In this document: in pieces, positions 7,990 through 17,015 of the stretch
Numbering within the stretch: the stretch's first letter is position 1
Layout of the letters: each line of letters opens with the position of its first letter
Position numbers and translations under genes: made by a program
Notes under the pieces: generated by a model
What the model was told of the DNA's origin: nothing
What the model saw: the letters and a program-made list of their open reading frames with translations, nothing else
The model's database searches: none
Source of the DNA: Chlamydiales bacterium
GTDB lineage: Bacteria; Chlamydiota; Chlamydiia; Chlamydiales; JAAKFR01
Reading direction: 5' to 3'
Assembly: GCA_024233495.1 (NCBI GenBank)
Contig: JACKPM010000003.1
Span: 124,001-188,000 of the forward strand
Length of the DNA: 64,000 nt

Positions 7990-8972
7990 TGTTCTATCGG
8001 CAATTTTTGGTTGATTAACTTTTTAACTTCTTTCACGTCGTCATCTTTCTTATCAAAGTGAGCGTCAAAAGGCACCTTTGCTCTCTTCTTGAGAAGTGCA
8101 TTGAATGCATTTTTTTGTGCCTCGAGTTCAAGGTTTTCGGAGTGGAGTGCACACATATCGAGGAACTCCTTAAAGTCCTCCTCACACTCTAATAGAGAAA
8201 GCGTTTTCAACGCGAGCTGACAAAAGAGGGGATGGTTGCGCTCTTTGGCAAAATAGATGAGCATCTCTTCAGCTAAATCGAGCGTCTGAACCTTTTTAAT
8301 GATGCGTTCAAGATAGTCCACCCCTTTTTTCGGATTTTTAATCACCTCAACATGGGCATACAAAAAGTCGAACCAAATGGGGGTAGAGAGGTAGCGGTAG
8401 AAGCCGTCGATCAAGTCGTATGCATAGTCAATATTATTCGACTCAATTGCATCAAGTGTGTATTGATACAAAAAACGCTCTAGCTGATGTGCACAATACA
8501 TTTGAAAAGATTTGAGCACCTGCTGCGGGTCGGCGCCCTCATCAACATGGTCATCCAAAATCTGCTCGAAATAATCGATGATCTCTTGTAGCTCCTCTTG
8601 CAGCTCAAGGTTGCCCTTCTCGTACTGGGAAAATTGATAGTCTAGCTCATCGCAAAAGACAGAAGGGCACCTCTTTTCTGGCAGGTGGCGACGCCATAAC
8701 TCAAAGAGCGCAAGATAAATTTGGTCCTGTTCGAGAGGCTCCCGCTTGCGCGCTATGCTTTCACACAGCTCGTCAGGACTCTCGTAGTCTTGTGCTAACT
8801 CCATAAAAGAGGAGAGGGTAGGTATTTCGATGGCGAGTTTGCGCAGTCGCCCGAAAAGCTCATCTTCAGAAAGCGGGCGGTAGCTCTCAAGTTGCCATGG
8901 CTCTACCTCTTCCAACTCCCTTGGGTCGGCAAAGTGCATCATATTATACAGTGCGCGTCTATGAACTAACAT
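7986..8972 (-). CDS. Hypothetical acidic helical protein
   Basis: I do not recognise this 328-residue protein. It is rich in glutamate and leucine, predicted almost entirely helical, and has no signal peptide or membrane segment. The C-terminal end is highly charged (FDKKDDDVKEVKKLINQK). The start is either the ATG at 8972 or the ATG pair at 8939-8942. It lies 10 bases after the copA stop and overlaps the MOMP-like gene by ATGA, so all three probably share a transcript. A repeat-solenoid or chaperone-like role is possible, but nothing specific supports one. Confidence 0.8.
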   Translation of the reverse strand: MLVHRRALYNMMHFADPRELEEVEPWQLESYRPLSEDELFGRLRKLAIEIPTLSSFMELAQDYESPDELCESIARKREPLEQDQIYLALFELWRRHLPEKRCPSVFCDELDYQFSQYEKGNLELQEELQEIIDYFEQILDDHVDEGADPQQVLKSFQMYCAHQLERFLYQYTLDAIESNNIDYAYDLIDGFYRYLSTPIWFDFLYAHVEVIKNPKKGVDYLERIIKKVQTLDLAEEMLIYFAKERNHPLFCQLALKTLSLLECEEDFKEFLDMCALHSENLELEAQKNAFNALLKKRAKVPFDAHFDKKDDDVKEVKKLINQKLPIEQ

Positions 8973-8982
8973 ATCCTACAGC

Positions 8983-10845
8983 TTATCCTTTCCAGTAATT
9001 CAATAAAAGAGAGTTGCCCACAACACAGAGGGAAGAGGCAGCCATTGCAGCTCCGGCAAAGATGGGGTTGAGTACGCCAAAAGCGGCAAGACCAATCCCA
9101 ACCACATTATAAACAAAGGCAAAAAAGAGATTTTGCTTCACTTTTACAAAGGTCTTTTTCGATAGCGAAATCAATTGAGAGACACCTCTCAAGTCATTTT
9201 TCATCAGAGTAATGTCAGCGGTTTCCATTGCAATGTCGGTGCCGTGCCTCATAGCAAAGCCAACATCCGCAGCTGCCAAGGCAGGAGCATCATTAATGCC
9301 ATCGCCCACCATCCCAACGTGAGTAAATTGCTTTATGGCATCTGCCTTTGCTTCTGGAAGAATGCCTGCTTGAAACTCAATTTTCAGCTCATCAGCCACT
9401 TTTTTCGCATTTTTTTGTGTATCGCCTGTCAACATCACAATGCGCAATTTTTGTTGTTTTAGCTGCTCAATGCCTTCTCGTGTGTACTCGCGCACAACGT
9501 CCTTCATTACAAAGTGCCCCTTTACGCCACTCTCATCAGCTAAATAGATGCCTTCATCTTCAACTCTAAATCCTTTTTCCTCCATCCAGCGTGAAGAGCC
9601 GATAGACCACCGCTTCCCATCCACCGTCCCTTTTACACCTTTTCCTGAAACAGCAAGAAAATCGCTTACGGTTTTGTTTGACCCTTTTTGGGCAATGGCA
9701 CGTGCAATGGGATGCTCAGAGAGAGCCTCAATTGCAGCTGCAATCTCTAATAGTTCCCCCTCAGGATGCTCTACTAGCTTCGGTTTCCCCTCAGTGATGG
9801 TACCCGTCTTGTCGAGACAAATTGTGGTGAGTTTCTTTGCTTTCTCAAGCGCCATTGCATTACGTATAAGGAGTCCAGCACGCGCGCCTACACCTGTTGC
9901 CACGATGATCACCGTAGGGATCGCTAAGCCAAGCGCACATGGACAGGCGATAATAAGAACGGATACAGCATTGATAAGTGCTGGACCAAGAGAGACAAAG
10001 AAGATCCACCAAACGAGCCACGTCACTAAACTGATGCACAAAACAGTGGGTACAAAGATCGCTGAGACGCGGTCAGCTAAGTTTTGGACAGGAGCGCGTG
10101 AGCTTTGTGCCTCTTTTACCATGCGCACAATAGTGGCTAGCGCTGTCTTCTCCCCAATAGCTGTTGCCTTGCCTACAAGAGCGCCTTGCCCATTTTGTGT
10201 CCCTCCAAAAAGAGGCTCTCCCTCCACTTTATGCACAGGGGCGCTCTCGCCAGTGAGCATGGCCTCTTCTACATACGAATCTCCTTCAACCACAATGCCA
10301 TCAATGGGCACCTTTTCCCCGGGCTTTACACGAAATAGATCTCCCTCAACTATTTGATCTACTGAGAGTTCAATCCAATCCTCCCGCTTTATCCATGCCC
10401 TCTTTGGCTGCAGCTGAAGAAGAGCGCGCATGGCACCCGAGCTCTTTTGGTGGGCCCGCATTTCCAAAATGCGCCCAAGAAGGACAAGAGTGATGATAGC
10501 TGCACTACTCTCAAAATAGAGGTGCCCTTTATATCCCACTAGAAAGGAGATCGCGCTGTAGAAGTAAGCGGCTGAGGTGCCAAGCGCAACAAGCATATCC
10601 ATGCCAGCACTCCTTTTTTTGAGCTCTCTCCAGCTTCCTAGATAGAAATGCCACCCGAAGCCAAACTGGACAAGCGTGCCCAAAATGAACTGGAGCAAGG
10701 GGGTGATAAAGGGAAGTACCATCCCTAAAAGGAGAGGGAAGGTAAGGATGGCTGCCACGATAACTTGCCATAGCAACCGCCAAACTCCTTGCTTTTCTTC
10801 CTGCTCAGAGGGGAAAGCCCCCCCTCCCATATCGCAACATTCCAT
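8983..10845 (-). CDS. copA: P1B-type copper/silver-exporting ATPase lacking HMA domains
   Basis: This 620-residue ATPase exports monovalent copper (or silver). Visible motifs are the actuator TGES, the membrane ion site ACPCALGLA (the CPC of the Cu+ class), the phosphorylation site DKTGT, the ATP-binding SEHPIARAI and the hinge GDGINDAPA. The last two helices carry the FVYN and MAASS residues that complete the Cu+ site. Eight membrane helices are expected. It has no N-terminal heavy-metal-associated domain, only a short MECCDMGGG leader with two adjacent cysteines. It is first of three minus-strand genes ending in the MOMP-like porin. Copper resistance would suit survival in phagocytic hosts; that is inference. 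Confidence 0.92.
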   Translation of the reverse strand: MECCDMGGGAFPSEQEEKQGVWRLLWQVIVAAILTFPLLLGMVLPFITPLLQFILGTLVQFGFGWHFYLGSWRELKKRSAGMDMLVALGTSAAYFYSAISFLVGYKGHLYFESSAAIITLVLLGRILEMRAHQKSSGAMRALLQLQPKRAWIKREDWIELSVDQIVEGDLFRVKPGEKVPIDGIVVEGDSYVEEAMLTGESAPVHKVEGEPLFGGTQNGQGALVGKATAIGEKTALATIVRMVKEAQSSRAPVQNLADRVSAIFVPTVLCISLVTWLVWWIFFVSLGPALINAVSVLIIACPCALGLAIPTVIIVATGVGARAGLLIRNAMALEKAKKLTTICLDKTGTITEGKPKLVEHPEGELLEIAAAIEALSEHPIARAIAQKGSNKTVSDFLAVSGKGVKGTVDGKRWSIGSSRWMEEKGFRVEDEGIYLADESGVKGHFVMKDVVREYTREGIEQLKQQKLRIVMLTGDTQKNAKKVADELKIEFQAGILPEAKADAIKQFTHVGMVGDGINDAPALAAADVGFAMRHGTDIAMETADITLMKNDLRGVSQLISLSKKTFVKVKQNLFFAFVYNVVGIGLAAFGVLNPIFAGAAMAASSLCVVGNSLLLNYWKG

Positions 10846-10923
10846 CCCTCACTGATACCGCTCAGAAGAGAATATAAGCAATATTTATGAAAGCTTAAAA
10901 AAATTTATGAAAAATTCATATAA

Positions 10924-10972
10924 GTTAAATTTTAATTTAACTTCCGTGTGCTATAATCCTTGGTAATTTAAC
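10924..10972 (+). promoter_or_regulatory. Promoter with overlapping inverted repeat before the coiled-coil gene
   Basis: TATAAT lies at 10952-10957, 32 bases before the ATG. A perfect inverted repeat with arms GTTAAAT and ATTTAAC (10924-10941, 4-base loop) covers the expected -35 area. The half-site TAATTTAAC recurs at 10964-10972 just downstream of the -10. Such placement on both sides of the promoter suggests a repressor operator. No good -35 is seen, which fits an activated or regulated promoter. Confidence 0.5.
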
Positions 10973-10988
10973 GAGTTAGAGGATAGAT

Positions 10989-12995
10989 ATGGCATTTTCA
11001 GATAGTATGAGACCAGTAGAGGGGCCAGCGGGAGTGCACAACCCACAAGAGGTGGTGCGCCAAGGTCGTATGGGTGGCCACACAGTCAGAGAGGGCGGTT
11101 TAGGTTCGGAGACAGAGCGTAAGACATCTGGAGTCATTGTTTCTATTAAGACATTCTTCGCGAATGTCTGGGCGTGGTTGAAAGCCAAGCTTGGCATCGG
11201 TCGTGATGTTGTCGTTGCTAGGCGTGAGACTCTAGATGATGCAGTGAGTGTAACAGATTCTTTTGGACGTCGATCGCTTCGCTCGAACAGTGAAAGTGGT
11301 TATGATACGGACAGCCTCAGAACACGCACACCAAGCCCTGTGTTTTCAGAGCATGAACAACGGTGTCTTCACATTACAGAGCGTCTCGATGCGATTGAGG
11401 GACGTTTGAAAGCTCATAAAGAGGTTTCTGGAAGTGAAATTCAGTCACTCTATCAAGAAATTTACAAAACATCAGAGCACGGTCTAACAACCATCCATGT
11501 GGATGGAAGGACATTAGTTGCTGACCACCGCATGTTTAAAGAACGCCTTGACAAGGCATCTGCGATACAAGTCGACAGAGATCATTTTACTCGAAATTTA
11601 AGAGCAATTGAGGCGAGTGCAGAGCATATTATCGATAGAAGTGGACTGGCGCGAATTAGAGAAGATGTTCAGGGAATCATAACAGATGGCCCAGTTCAGG
11701 AAGCTGCTCTAAAGGATGTTTTGCAAAGAGCAACGGAGCGCATTGAAAAAATTGAGAAAGATGGTGCTGTCGCGCGGTTGCGTCGCACTCTTGAGGAAGC
11801 TAGCAGTGAGCTATACACTCTTGCAGGGACGCGGCAGGGAAATATTCAAGAGCTCTATGGAAAAGCAAAGCGAGTAGGTGAGCAAGCGAAGAGAGAGGCT
11901 AAAGAATTGGAGGCGCAAGAGAGAGGCCGCTTTGCTGAAAGGCAAGCTGCAGCTGATGTTGTCCAGAGCTGGCAAGTGAGGGTAAATGAGGAGAGTAGCC
12001 AGATTTATGAGCTTAAAAGCGATCTAAAAAGGAGAGAGCGGGAGCTACTAAGTGAAGCATGCCTAGAGCTGGGCGCTGTTCATAAGGGACTCGATAAAAC
12101 AAGAGCGCGTATTCTTCAAGAGTTAGAGGGAACTGTGATACTCGAAGATGTGGCCGCAGCGCGTCTCGCTTCTCTAAAAGATGAAATGGGAATGGCTATT
12201 GCAGCTCGGGATACTGCTAGCCAAGCTCTTGAGCTGCATTTGAAGGGGGCGCCGGCCGCTTTAGGGAAAGCTGCCAAAAAGGAGACCGAGATTGAGGTCA
12301 CCCGCAAGAAAAAGAAGAAGATTTCTGTTGAAAGTGCAAAGACAACACTAACTGCAGCTGAAGACAAGGAAGTTGCAGACTTCAATGGAGAGAGAGACCG
12401 CATCAAAAGTGTGATTGATAGTTACGAAGCTCAAATCGAGCAAAAGATGGAGGCGATGCTCCTTCTCTTAGACCCAAGTAGTCTGATGGCTCAACCCAGG
12501 AAAACTGCGCGCACACGCAAGTCGATCCGACACAAAGTAGACGTGGATGTGCAAAAGCGGGAGCAACTCGTGGAAGAATATGCGCAAGCCCGGCTGTTAG
12601 GGGTAGATAATTACGAGTTGGAGTGGTCGGGTCTGCTCATTGAGGTAAGAGCTTTGGGTCAAGAGCGTTATGGGTACATTAAAGAGCTTCAGCCGCTGCG
12701 TGATGAGCTTGAACGCAAAGAGGCGGCTTTGGTAAGCCTAAACCAGGAAAAGGCGGCCTCTGAGGAACACCTTGCAGCCAAAGAAACTCAGTATACAGAA
12801 GCGAGAGAGAAGGCGGGAAAGGCTGGTGCCCACGCAGACAGATATGAGCGCCTCGACAGTGTTCGAAGAGGAGTGTTTGAAGGAAATCTAGCTCTTAGAG
12901 AGTTACGCACTGCTTGCCGTAGTAAACCAGCTGAATATGCGCGCTTAGTAAGAGAAGTTGCCGGCGATGTACCAGCTGATCTCTACGAGCTCTGA
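10989..12995 (+). CDS. Large coiled-coil protein, candidate secreted effector
   Basis: I recognise no enzyme domain in this 668-residue protein. It starts at an ATG behind GAGG. After a glycine- and polar-rich N-terminus comes a short hydrophobic/amphipathic stretch (IVSIKTFFANVWAWLKAKLG, about 51-70), then a low-complexity Ser/Thr segment (SNSESGYDTDSLRTRTPSP). Most of the rest is long charged coiled coil (for example ERIEKIEKDGAVARLRRTLE). There is no signal peptide. Divergent from copA, it has its own promoter with operator-like repeats. Coiled-coil proteins without homologues are common among chlamydial type III effectors, but no secretion signal can be proven by eye. Confidence 0.8.
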   Translation: MAFSDSMRPVEGPAGVHNPQEVVRQGRMGGHTVREGGLGSETERKTSGVIVSIKTFFANVWAWLKAKLGIGRDVVVARRETLDDAVSVTDSFGRRSLRSNSESGYDTDSLRTRTPSPVFSEHEQRCLHITERLDAIEGRLKAHKEVSGSEIQSLYQEIYKTSEHGLTTIHVDGRTLVADHRMFKERLDKASAIQVDRDHFTRNLRAIEASAEHIIDRSGLARIREDVQGIITDGPVQEAALKDVLQRATERIEKIEKDGAVARLRRTLEEASSELYTLAGTRQGNIQELYGKAKRVGEQAKREAKELEAQERGRFAERQAAADVVQSWQVRVNEESSQIYELKSDLKRRERELLSEACLELGAVHKGLDKTRARILQELEGTVILEDVAAARLASLKDEMGMAIAARDTASQALELHLKGAPAALGKAAKKETEIEVTRKKKKKISVESAKTTLTAAEDKEVADFNGERDRIKSVIDSYEAQIEQKMEAMLLLLDPSSLMAQPRKTARTRKSIRHKVDVDVQKREQLVEEYAQARLLGVDNYELEWSGLLIEVRALGQERYGYIKELQPLRDELERKEAALVSLNQEKAASEEHLAAKETQYTEAREKAGKAGAHADRYERLDSVRRGVFEGNLALRELRTACRSKPAEYARLVREVAGDVPADLYEL

Positions 12996-13026
12996 TTCGG
13001 CTTACACATAAAAATGCACTTCTGAT

Positions 13027-13064
13027 AGTCTCCTCATAAATTAATTATGAGGAGACTTTCTTTT
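13027..13064 (+). promoter_or_regulatory. Perfect hairpin enclosing the ribosome binding site of the MORN-repeat gene
   Basis: Arms AGTCTCCTCATAA (13027-13039) and TTATGAGGAGACT (13045-13057) form a 13-base-pair perfect stem with a 5-base loop. The right arm contains GAGGAG, the only good ribosome binding site for the TTG start at 13063. A T-rich tail (TTTCTTTT) follows. It can act as a terminator for the upstream gene, as a lid that hides the ribosome binding site, or as both. Confidence 0.75.
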
Positions 13065-15459
13065 GAAAAAGTTTTTACCCCTTTTCCTATGTCCTGCTTT
13101 GGTGTTTGGCGCTTTCTCTATTCGGGAGCGTGAGCCTAACTGGCGTCCTAAAGTCATTGAAAATCATCCAAATGGAGCTCCTGCCAAGGTAATCTTTTAT
13201 GAGCCAGGTGAGGTGCCAGCAAAGGAAGTTTTGTTTTACCCCACAGGGGTGACAAAGTGTGAGATCGACCTCACTTCTGATGGAGTGCGCAATGGAGGAT
13301 GCCGTCTCTTCCATATTGGGGGAGAGCTGGCACAGCAAGCGATGTATGAGAATGGAGAGCTTGAGGGGGTATGCGAGACGTATTTCCCAAACAAGCAGCT
13401 TGAGAGTCGCATTATCTATCACGCTGGACAGCGCGATGGCGATTGGGTGGCCTACTATGACTCAGGTGCAAAGAAGGAAGAGGGGACGTATTGTGAAGGA
13501 AAGCTAGAGGGTGTTTTTAAAACATACTATTCAGATGGCTCGAAGAAAGCAGAAACACATTTTGCGAAGGGCTTGCCGCAGGGGAAGGCGTATGAATGGT
13601 ATTCAAAGAGCGAGGGCGAGGGCGATTTAAAGATTGTGCGCCGCTATGTTGATGGTCTTTTGCACGGTGATGGAAAGAATCCGGCTTATATGTTTTATGG
13701 TCCTCAAGAAACACTTGTGGAGATGCAGGATCATCGCTATGGCAAACCGTATGGGTTGCACATCAAGTACCACTTGAACGGGGCAACAGCGTACCGCGTG
13801 AACTATGTTGGGGGAGAGAAAGAAGGAGAAGAGCAGTTTTTCCGTGATGATGGGGGGCGCCTTGGCGGCGGTCTCTATGCGAAGGGAAAAGCTGTGGGAG
13901 AGCATGTGCTTTTTTATCCCGATGGACGTCTTGAGCGGCGCGCAATTTATGATACAAATGGTGTGTTGAAAGAACCGATTGCAGAGTATCATCCAAATGG
14001 GCAGTTGAAGGCGCGCTACGCGCGTGTTGGGAAAGAGTATGATGGTCCGTATCATGAGTGGAACGAGGCGGGCATTTTAGTGACTGACTACACCTATGAT
14101 GAAGGGAAGTTAGAGGGCATCCAGAAAGAGTTTTATGGTGATGGGCAGATCAGGCTCAAGGCGCACTTTGCCAAGCATCAATTCAATGGCCCGTATGAGG
14201 AGTGGCATCCAAATGGGGAGCCTAAAACGCTACGTAACTATTCCTTTGGGAAGTTGGATGGCGAGTATCGGGAATGGTATGCTGATGGAACTCCTAAAGT
14301 GGAGGGGCGCTTTGTAAAAGGGGTCAAAGAAGGGCTTTACAAAGAGTGGAGCGACAATGGGCAGCAGACATTTGTAGGCAGCTATGCGGCAGGAGAGCCA
14401 GATGGTTTAGTCAAAGCGTGGTACCCAAATGGGCAATTGGCCCAGGAGAGCACTTTCCGTTATGGAAAGCGGGAGGGTCGCGAAGAGAAGTATTACGACA
14501 ATGGGCAAATGGAGACACTTGCAAACTTCGTTGAGGACGCGCTTGATGGGCAGATACAAAGCTGGCACAAAGATGGGGCAATCAAGGCTGTCATGGTCTA
14601 TGAGAGAGGCGTTCCAGTTGGAGAGCATCGCGAGTACTACGCTCCACAAGCGCCAGGGATACCAGGACGTCTTTTCCGTGTCTATCATTATGCGAAAGGG
14701 CAGTTACAAGGAGTACAAGAGTCTTATCACAGCAGTGGCGCTTTGGCGGCCACGATTGTGTACAAAGATGGCAAGCTACACGGAAAAAAGATGCAGTGGG
14801 ATGATGAGGGGACGCTTGTAGAGGAGGCCGACTACTTTAATGGAAAACTCGAAGGAAAGTACTACCAGCGGCACCCAAGTGGGGAAGAGATTGTATTGCA
14901 CTACAAAGATGACAAGCGGGAAGGGCTGCACCAACTCTTCTATCCAGGAGGAGAGATCAAAAAACTCGAAGCGATGTTTGTGGGTGACAAGCTCGAAGGA
15001 GAGGTCTCTGAATACAATGAGAAGGGGCTCAAAATGGCGAGTACGTTCTACAAAGATGGCATGCGCAACGGCATCGCTTCTTTGTATTCAGAAGAGGGCA
15101 CACTCGTGATGACGATGCAGTTCAAAGACGACTTGCGCGAAGGAAAGGCGATGAGCTTTTTCCCCAATGGGAAGATCTACCGTGAGGTGAATTTCGTCGC
15201 CGACTTGCGGCATGGTCCCACAAAGACCTACCATGAAGATGGCTCGCTTGCAAACATCTATCACTACAACCAAGATGAGCTCAACGGTGTCTGCCAAGAG
15301 TGGAATCGCGATGGCGTGCTGATCTTTGAAGCGGAGTATTGCCATAACCAGAAATGCGGGAAATTCAATAAATATTTTGATGATGGAGCCCCCAAGTTGA
15401 TTGCACAATATCAAGATGATAAGCTTGTAGGGGAAAAGCAAAGCTTTCCACATAATTAG
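13063..15459 (+). CDS. Exported MORN/YwqK-type repeat protein
   Basis: This 798-residue protein has a signal peptide (about residues 1-17). The rest is made of roughly thirty tandem repeats of about 23 residues with the pattern Y-x-x-G-x-(A/L)-K...Y-x-x-G-K-x-(E/D)-G, for example WYPNGQLAQESTFRYGKREG. This is the MORN_2 repeat of the YwqK antitoxin family, which folds into an extended beta-solenoid. It is far longer than typical members. It starts at a TTG behind a hairpin-embedded GAGGAG. The likely location is the periplasm or cell surface, and the function is unknown; such solenoids usually bind proteins or lipids. The regular repeat DNA could recombine and vary in length. Confidence 0.88.
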   Translation: MKKFLPLFLCPALVFGAFSIREREPNWRPKVIENHPNGAPAKVIFYEPGEVPAKEVLFYPTGVTKCEIDLTSDGVRNGGCRLFHIGGELAQQAMYENGELEGVCETYFPNKQLESRIIYHAGQRDGDWVAYYDSGAKKEEGTYCEGKLEGVFKTYYSDGSKKAETHFAKGLPQGKAYEWYSKSEGEGDLKIVRRYVDGLLHGDGKNPAYMFYGPQETLVEMQDHRYGKPYGLHIKYHLNGATAYRVNYVGGEKEGEEQFFRDDGGRLGGGLYAKGKAVGEHVLFYPDGRLERRAIYDTNGVLKEPIAEYHPNGQLKARYARVGKEYDGPYHEWNEAGILVTDYTYDEGKLEGIQKEFYGDGQIRLKAHFAKHQFNGPYEEWHPNGEPKTLRNYSFGKLDGEYREWYADGTPKVEGRFVKGVKEGLYKEWSDNGQQTFVGSYAAGEPDGLVKAWYPNGQLAQESTFRYGKREGREEKYYDNGQMETLANFVEDALDGQIQSWHKDGAIKAVMVYERGVPVGEHREYYAPQAPGIPGRLFRVYHYAKGQLQGVQESYHSSGALAATIVYKDGKLHGKKMQWDDEGTLVEEADYFNGKLEGKYYQRHPSGEEIVLHYKDDKREGLHQLFYPGGEIKKLEAMFVGDKLEGEVSEYNEKGLKMASTFYKDGMRNGIASLYSEEGTLVMTMQFKDDLREGKAMSFFPNGKIYREVNFVADLRHGPTKTYHEDGSLANIYHYNQDELNGVCQEWNRDGVLIFEAEYCHNQKCGKFNKYFDDGAPKLIAQYQDDKLVGEKQSFPHN

Positions 15460-15474
15460 GACACCTGCTATACT
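15445..15474 (+). promoter_or_regulatory. Possible promoter before the NSS transporter
   Basis: TTTCCA (15445-15450) and TATACT (15469-15474) are separated by 18 bases and lie 26 bases before the transporter start. The -35 part falls inside the end of the MORN-repeat gene. The match is moderate. Confidence 0.4.
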
Positions 15475-15500
15475 ATTTCTTTGTTTTTGAGTGGTTTGAT

Positions 15501-16973
15501 ATGGGACGTAAACAGGACACATGGAGTAAGGAAACCGGCTACATCTGGTCTTTGATAGGGTCAGCTGTTGGTTTTGCTAACATTTTGAGCTTCAGCGCTC
15601 TTTGTTACCGAAATGGCGGTGGGGCGTTCCTGATTCCCTACATTATTGCTCACGTTGTTGTGGGGCTTCCCATGCTCTTCTTAGAGGGTCTTGTGGGGCA
15701 GAAGACGAAGCTCCCTATCGTCTCGGCCATGGGAAATGTCGCAGGAAGCCGTGGAAAAATGCTAGGTTGGCTTGCAGTTTTTAGCTGTGCGACGATTGGT
15801 GGCTTTTATATGGTGCTCACTGGTTTCTCAGTGGCCTATACCTACTTCTCTGCTTCGGGAGCGATTGGGGCTGATTCTGCCTATTTTTTCAAAAATGTAT
15901 TCCTGCATGATTCAGGCAGCTTGACCCATGCTGGGGGGATAGCTACTGCGGTCCTCCTCTCCACGCTTGTGGTGGCTGGTTTTGCATGGGCTGTGCTCGC
16001 GCGCAATATCCGCTCGGGTGTTGAGAAGCTCTGCTCGCTCTTTTTGCCTCTCCTTGCAGTGATGATTATTGTCTTCTCAGTGGCGACTCTTTTTCTCCCT
16101 GGATCCTTAGAAGGTATTAAACATTTTTTGATCCCTGACTTCTCCCGCTTGGCTGATTGGACGCTTTGGCGCGACGTGTTTGGGCAGGTTTTCTTCAGCC
16201 TCTCTCTTGGCCTCGGAATTGTAACGGGCTACTCCCGCCACAACCCTAAGAGCTTCAGCATTCCGCGTGCTATGGTGCGTGTGGCGTTTGGCGACTTCCT
16301 CATCTCTTTTATCTCTGGGTTGGCGATTTTCGGCTGTATCGGCTTTATGAGCATGAAGAGTGGGGTGGGCATTTCGAGTCTTATTCCATCGGATAGCGCT
16401 TTTGAGATTGGCTTTGTAATCTTTCCTACTATCTTGGCGCAGTTTGGCACAATTGCTGCGCGCATCGTGGGTCCTCTCTTCTTCTTCTGTATCTTCATTG
16501 CGGGCGTGACAGGCGTCTTTTCTATTGCTGAAAGTGTTGCAGGCAACATTGAGATTGAGTTTAACAAAGGGCGGAAAACCTCAGTTGCCATTGCTATGGC
16601 ACTTATCACTGCGCTTGCTATTCCCTTCTGTTTGGGGAACGGTCAGCACATCATTGGAGCAATGGCGCCTATGGTGCTGGGGAACACCATGCTGATTGGT
16701 GGAATTGCCGAGATTTTACTCTTCCTCATGCTCTCTTCTGTGATTGGGAAAGATGCGCTTTGGTTTAAAGGTGCAAAGCGCACACTCGCCTTCCAGTCGC
16801 TCAAGTTTGTTGTATTGCCACTCTTGGCTCTTACCTTCTTAGGAGCGATCTATCAAGAGTTTGCAACAGGCTTCCATATTCCGGAGCTTGTAAGATGGAG
16901 CTGGCTTGTTATTGCATTAGCATTTGCCGGCTTCCTTGCTTACAGGAAAAAGCCCAGCGAGCTTGCAATTTAA
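15501..16973 (+). CDS. Sodium-dependent amino-acid transporter of the NSS (SNF) family
   Basis: This 490-residue membrane protein has about eleven to twelve hydrophobic segments. The family signature lies in the first two: IGSAVGFANILSFSALCYRNGGGAFLIPY (from about residue 19), the unwound TM1 and TM2 of LeuT-like transporters. The substrate is not readable; relatives take up tryptophan, tyrosine or other amino acids with sodium. Chlamydia has related transporters. TM1 reads GFANILSF where the usual family sequence is GLGNIWRFP, so the conserved gating tryptophan-arginine pair is missing, an unusual change. No strong ribosome binding site precedes the ATG. Confidence 0.88.
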   Translation: MGRKQDTWSKETGYIWSLIGSAVGFANILSFSALCYRNGGGAFLIPYIIAHVVVGLPMLFLEGLVGQKTKLPIVSAMGNVAGSRGKMLGWLAVFSCATIGGFYMVLTGFSVAYTYFSASGAIGADSAYFFKNVFLHDSGSLTHAGGIATAVLLSTLVVAGFAWAVLARNIRSGVEKLCSLFLPLLAVMIIVFSVATLFLPGSLEGIKHFLIPDFSRLADWTLWRDVFGQVFFSLSLGLGIVTGYSRHNPKSFSIPRAMVRVAFGDFLISFISGLAIFGCIGFMSMKSGVGISSLIPSDSAFEIGFVIFPTILAQFGTIAARIVGPLFFFCIFIAGVTGVFSIAESVAGNIEIEFNKGRKTSVAIAMALITALAIPFCLGNGQHIIGAMAPMVLGNTMLIGGIAEILLFLMLSSVIGKDALWFKGAKRTLAFQSLKFVVLPLLALTFLGAIYQEFATGFHIPELVRWSWLVIALAFAGFLAYRKKPSELAI

Positions 16974-17015
16974 TCGGAAAGTTTTTACTTTTTCTTCACA
17001 AACTGTGAGGAATGC

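Noticed and set aside
9548..10357. Long plus-strand frame of 269 codons opposite copA
   Set aside because: It is wholly inside a well-supported ATPase gene, has a Ser/Pro/Ala-rich composition typical of a mirror frame, and no ribosome binding site or domain.
13063..15459. CRISPR-like or satellite repeat array
   Set aside because: The periodic DNA is a protein-coding repeat of about 69 bases with diverged units and no conserved spacer-repeat pattern.
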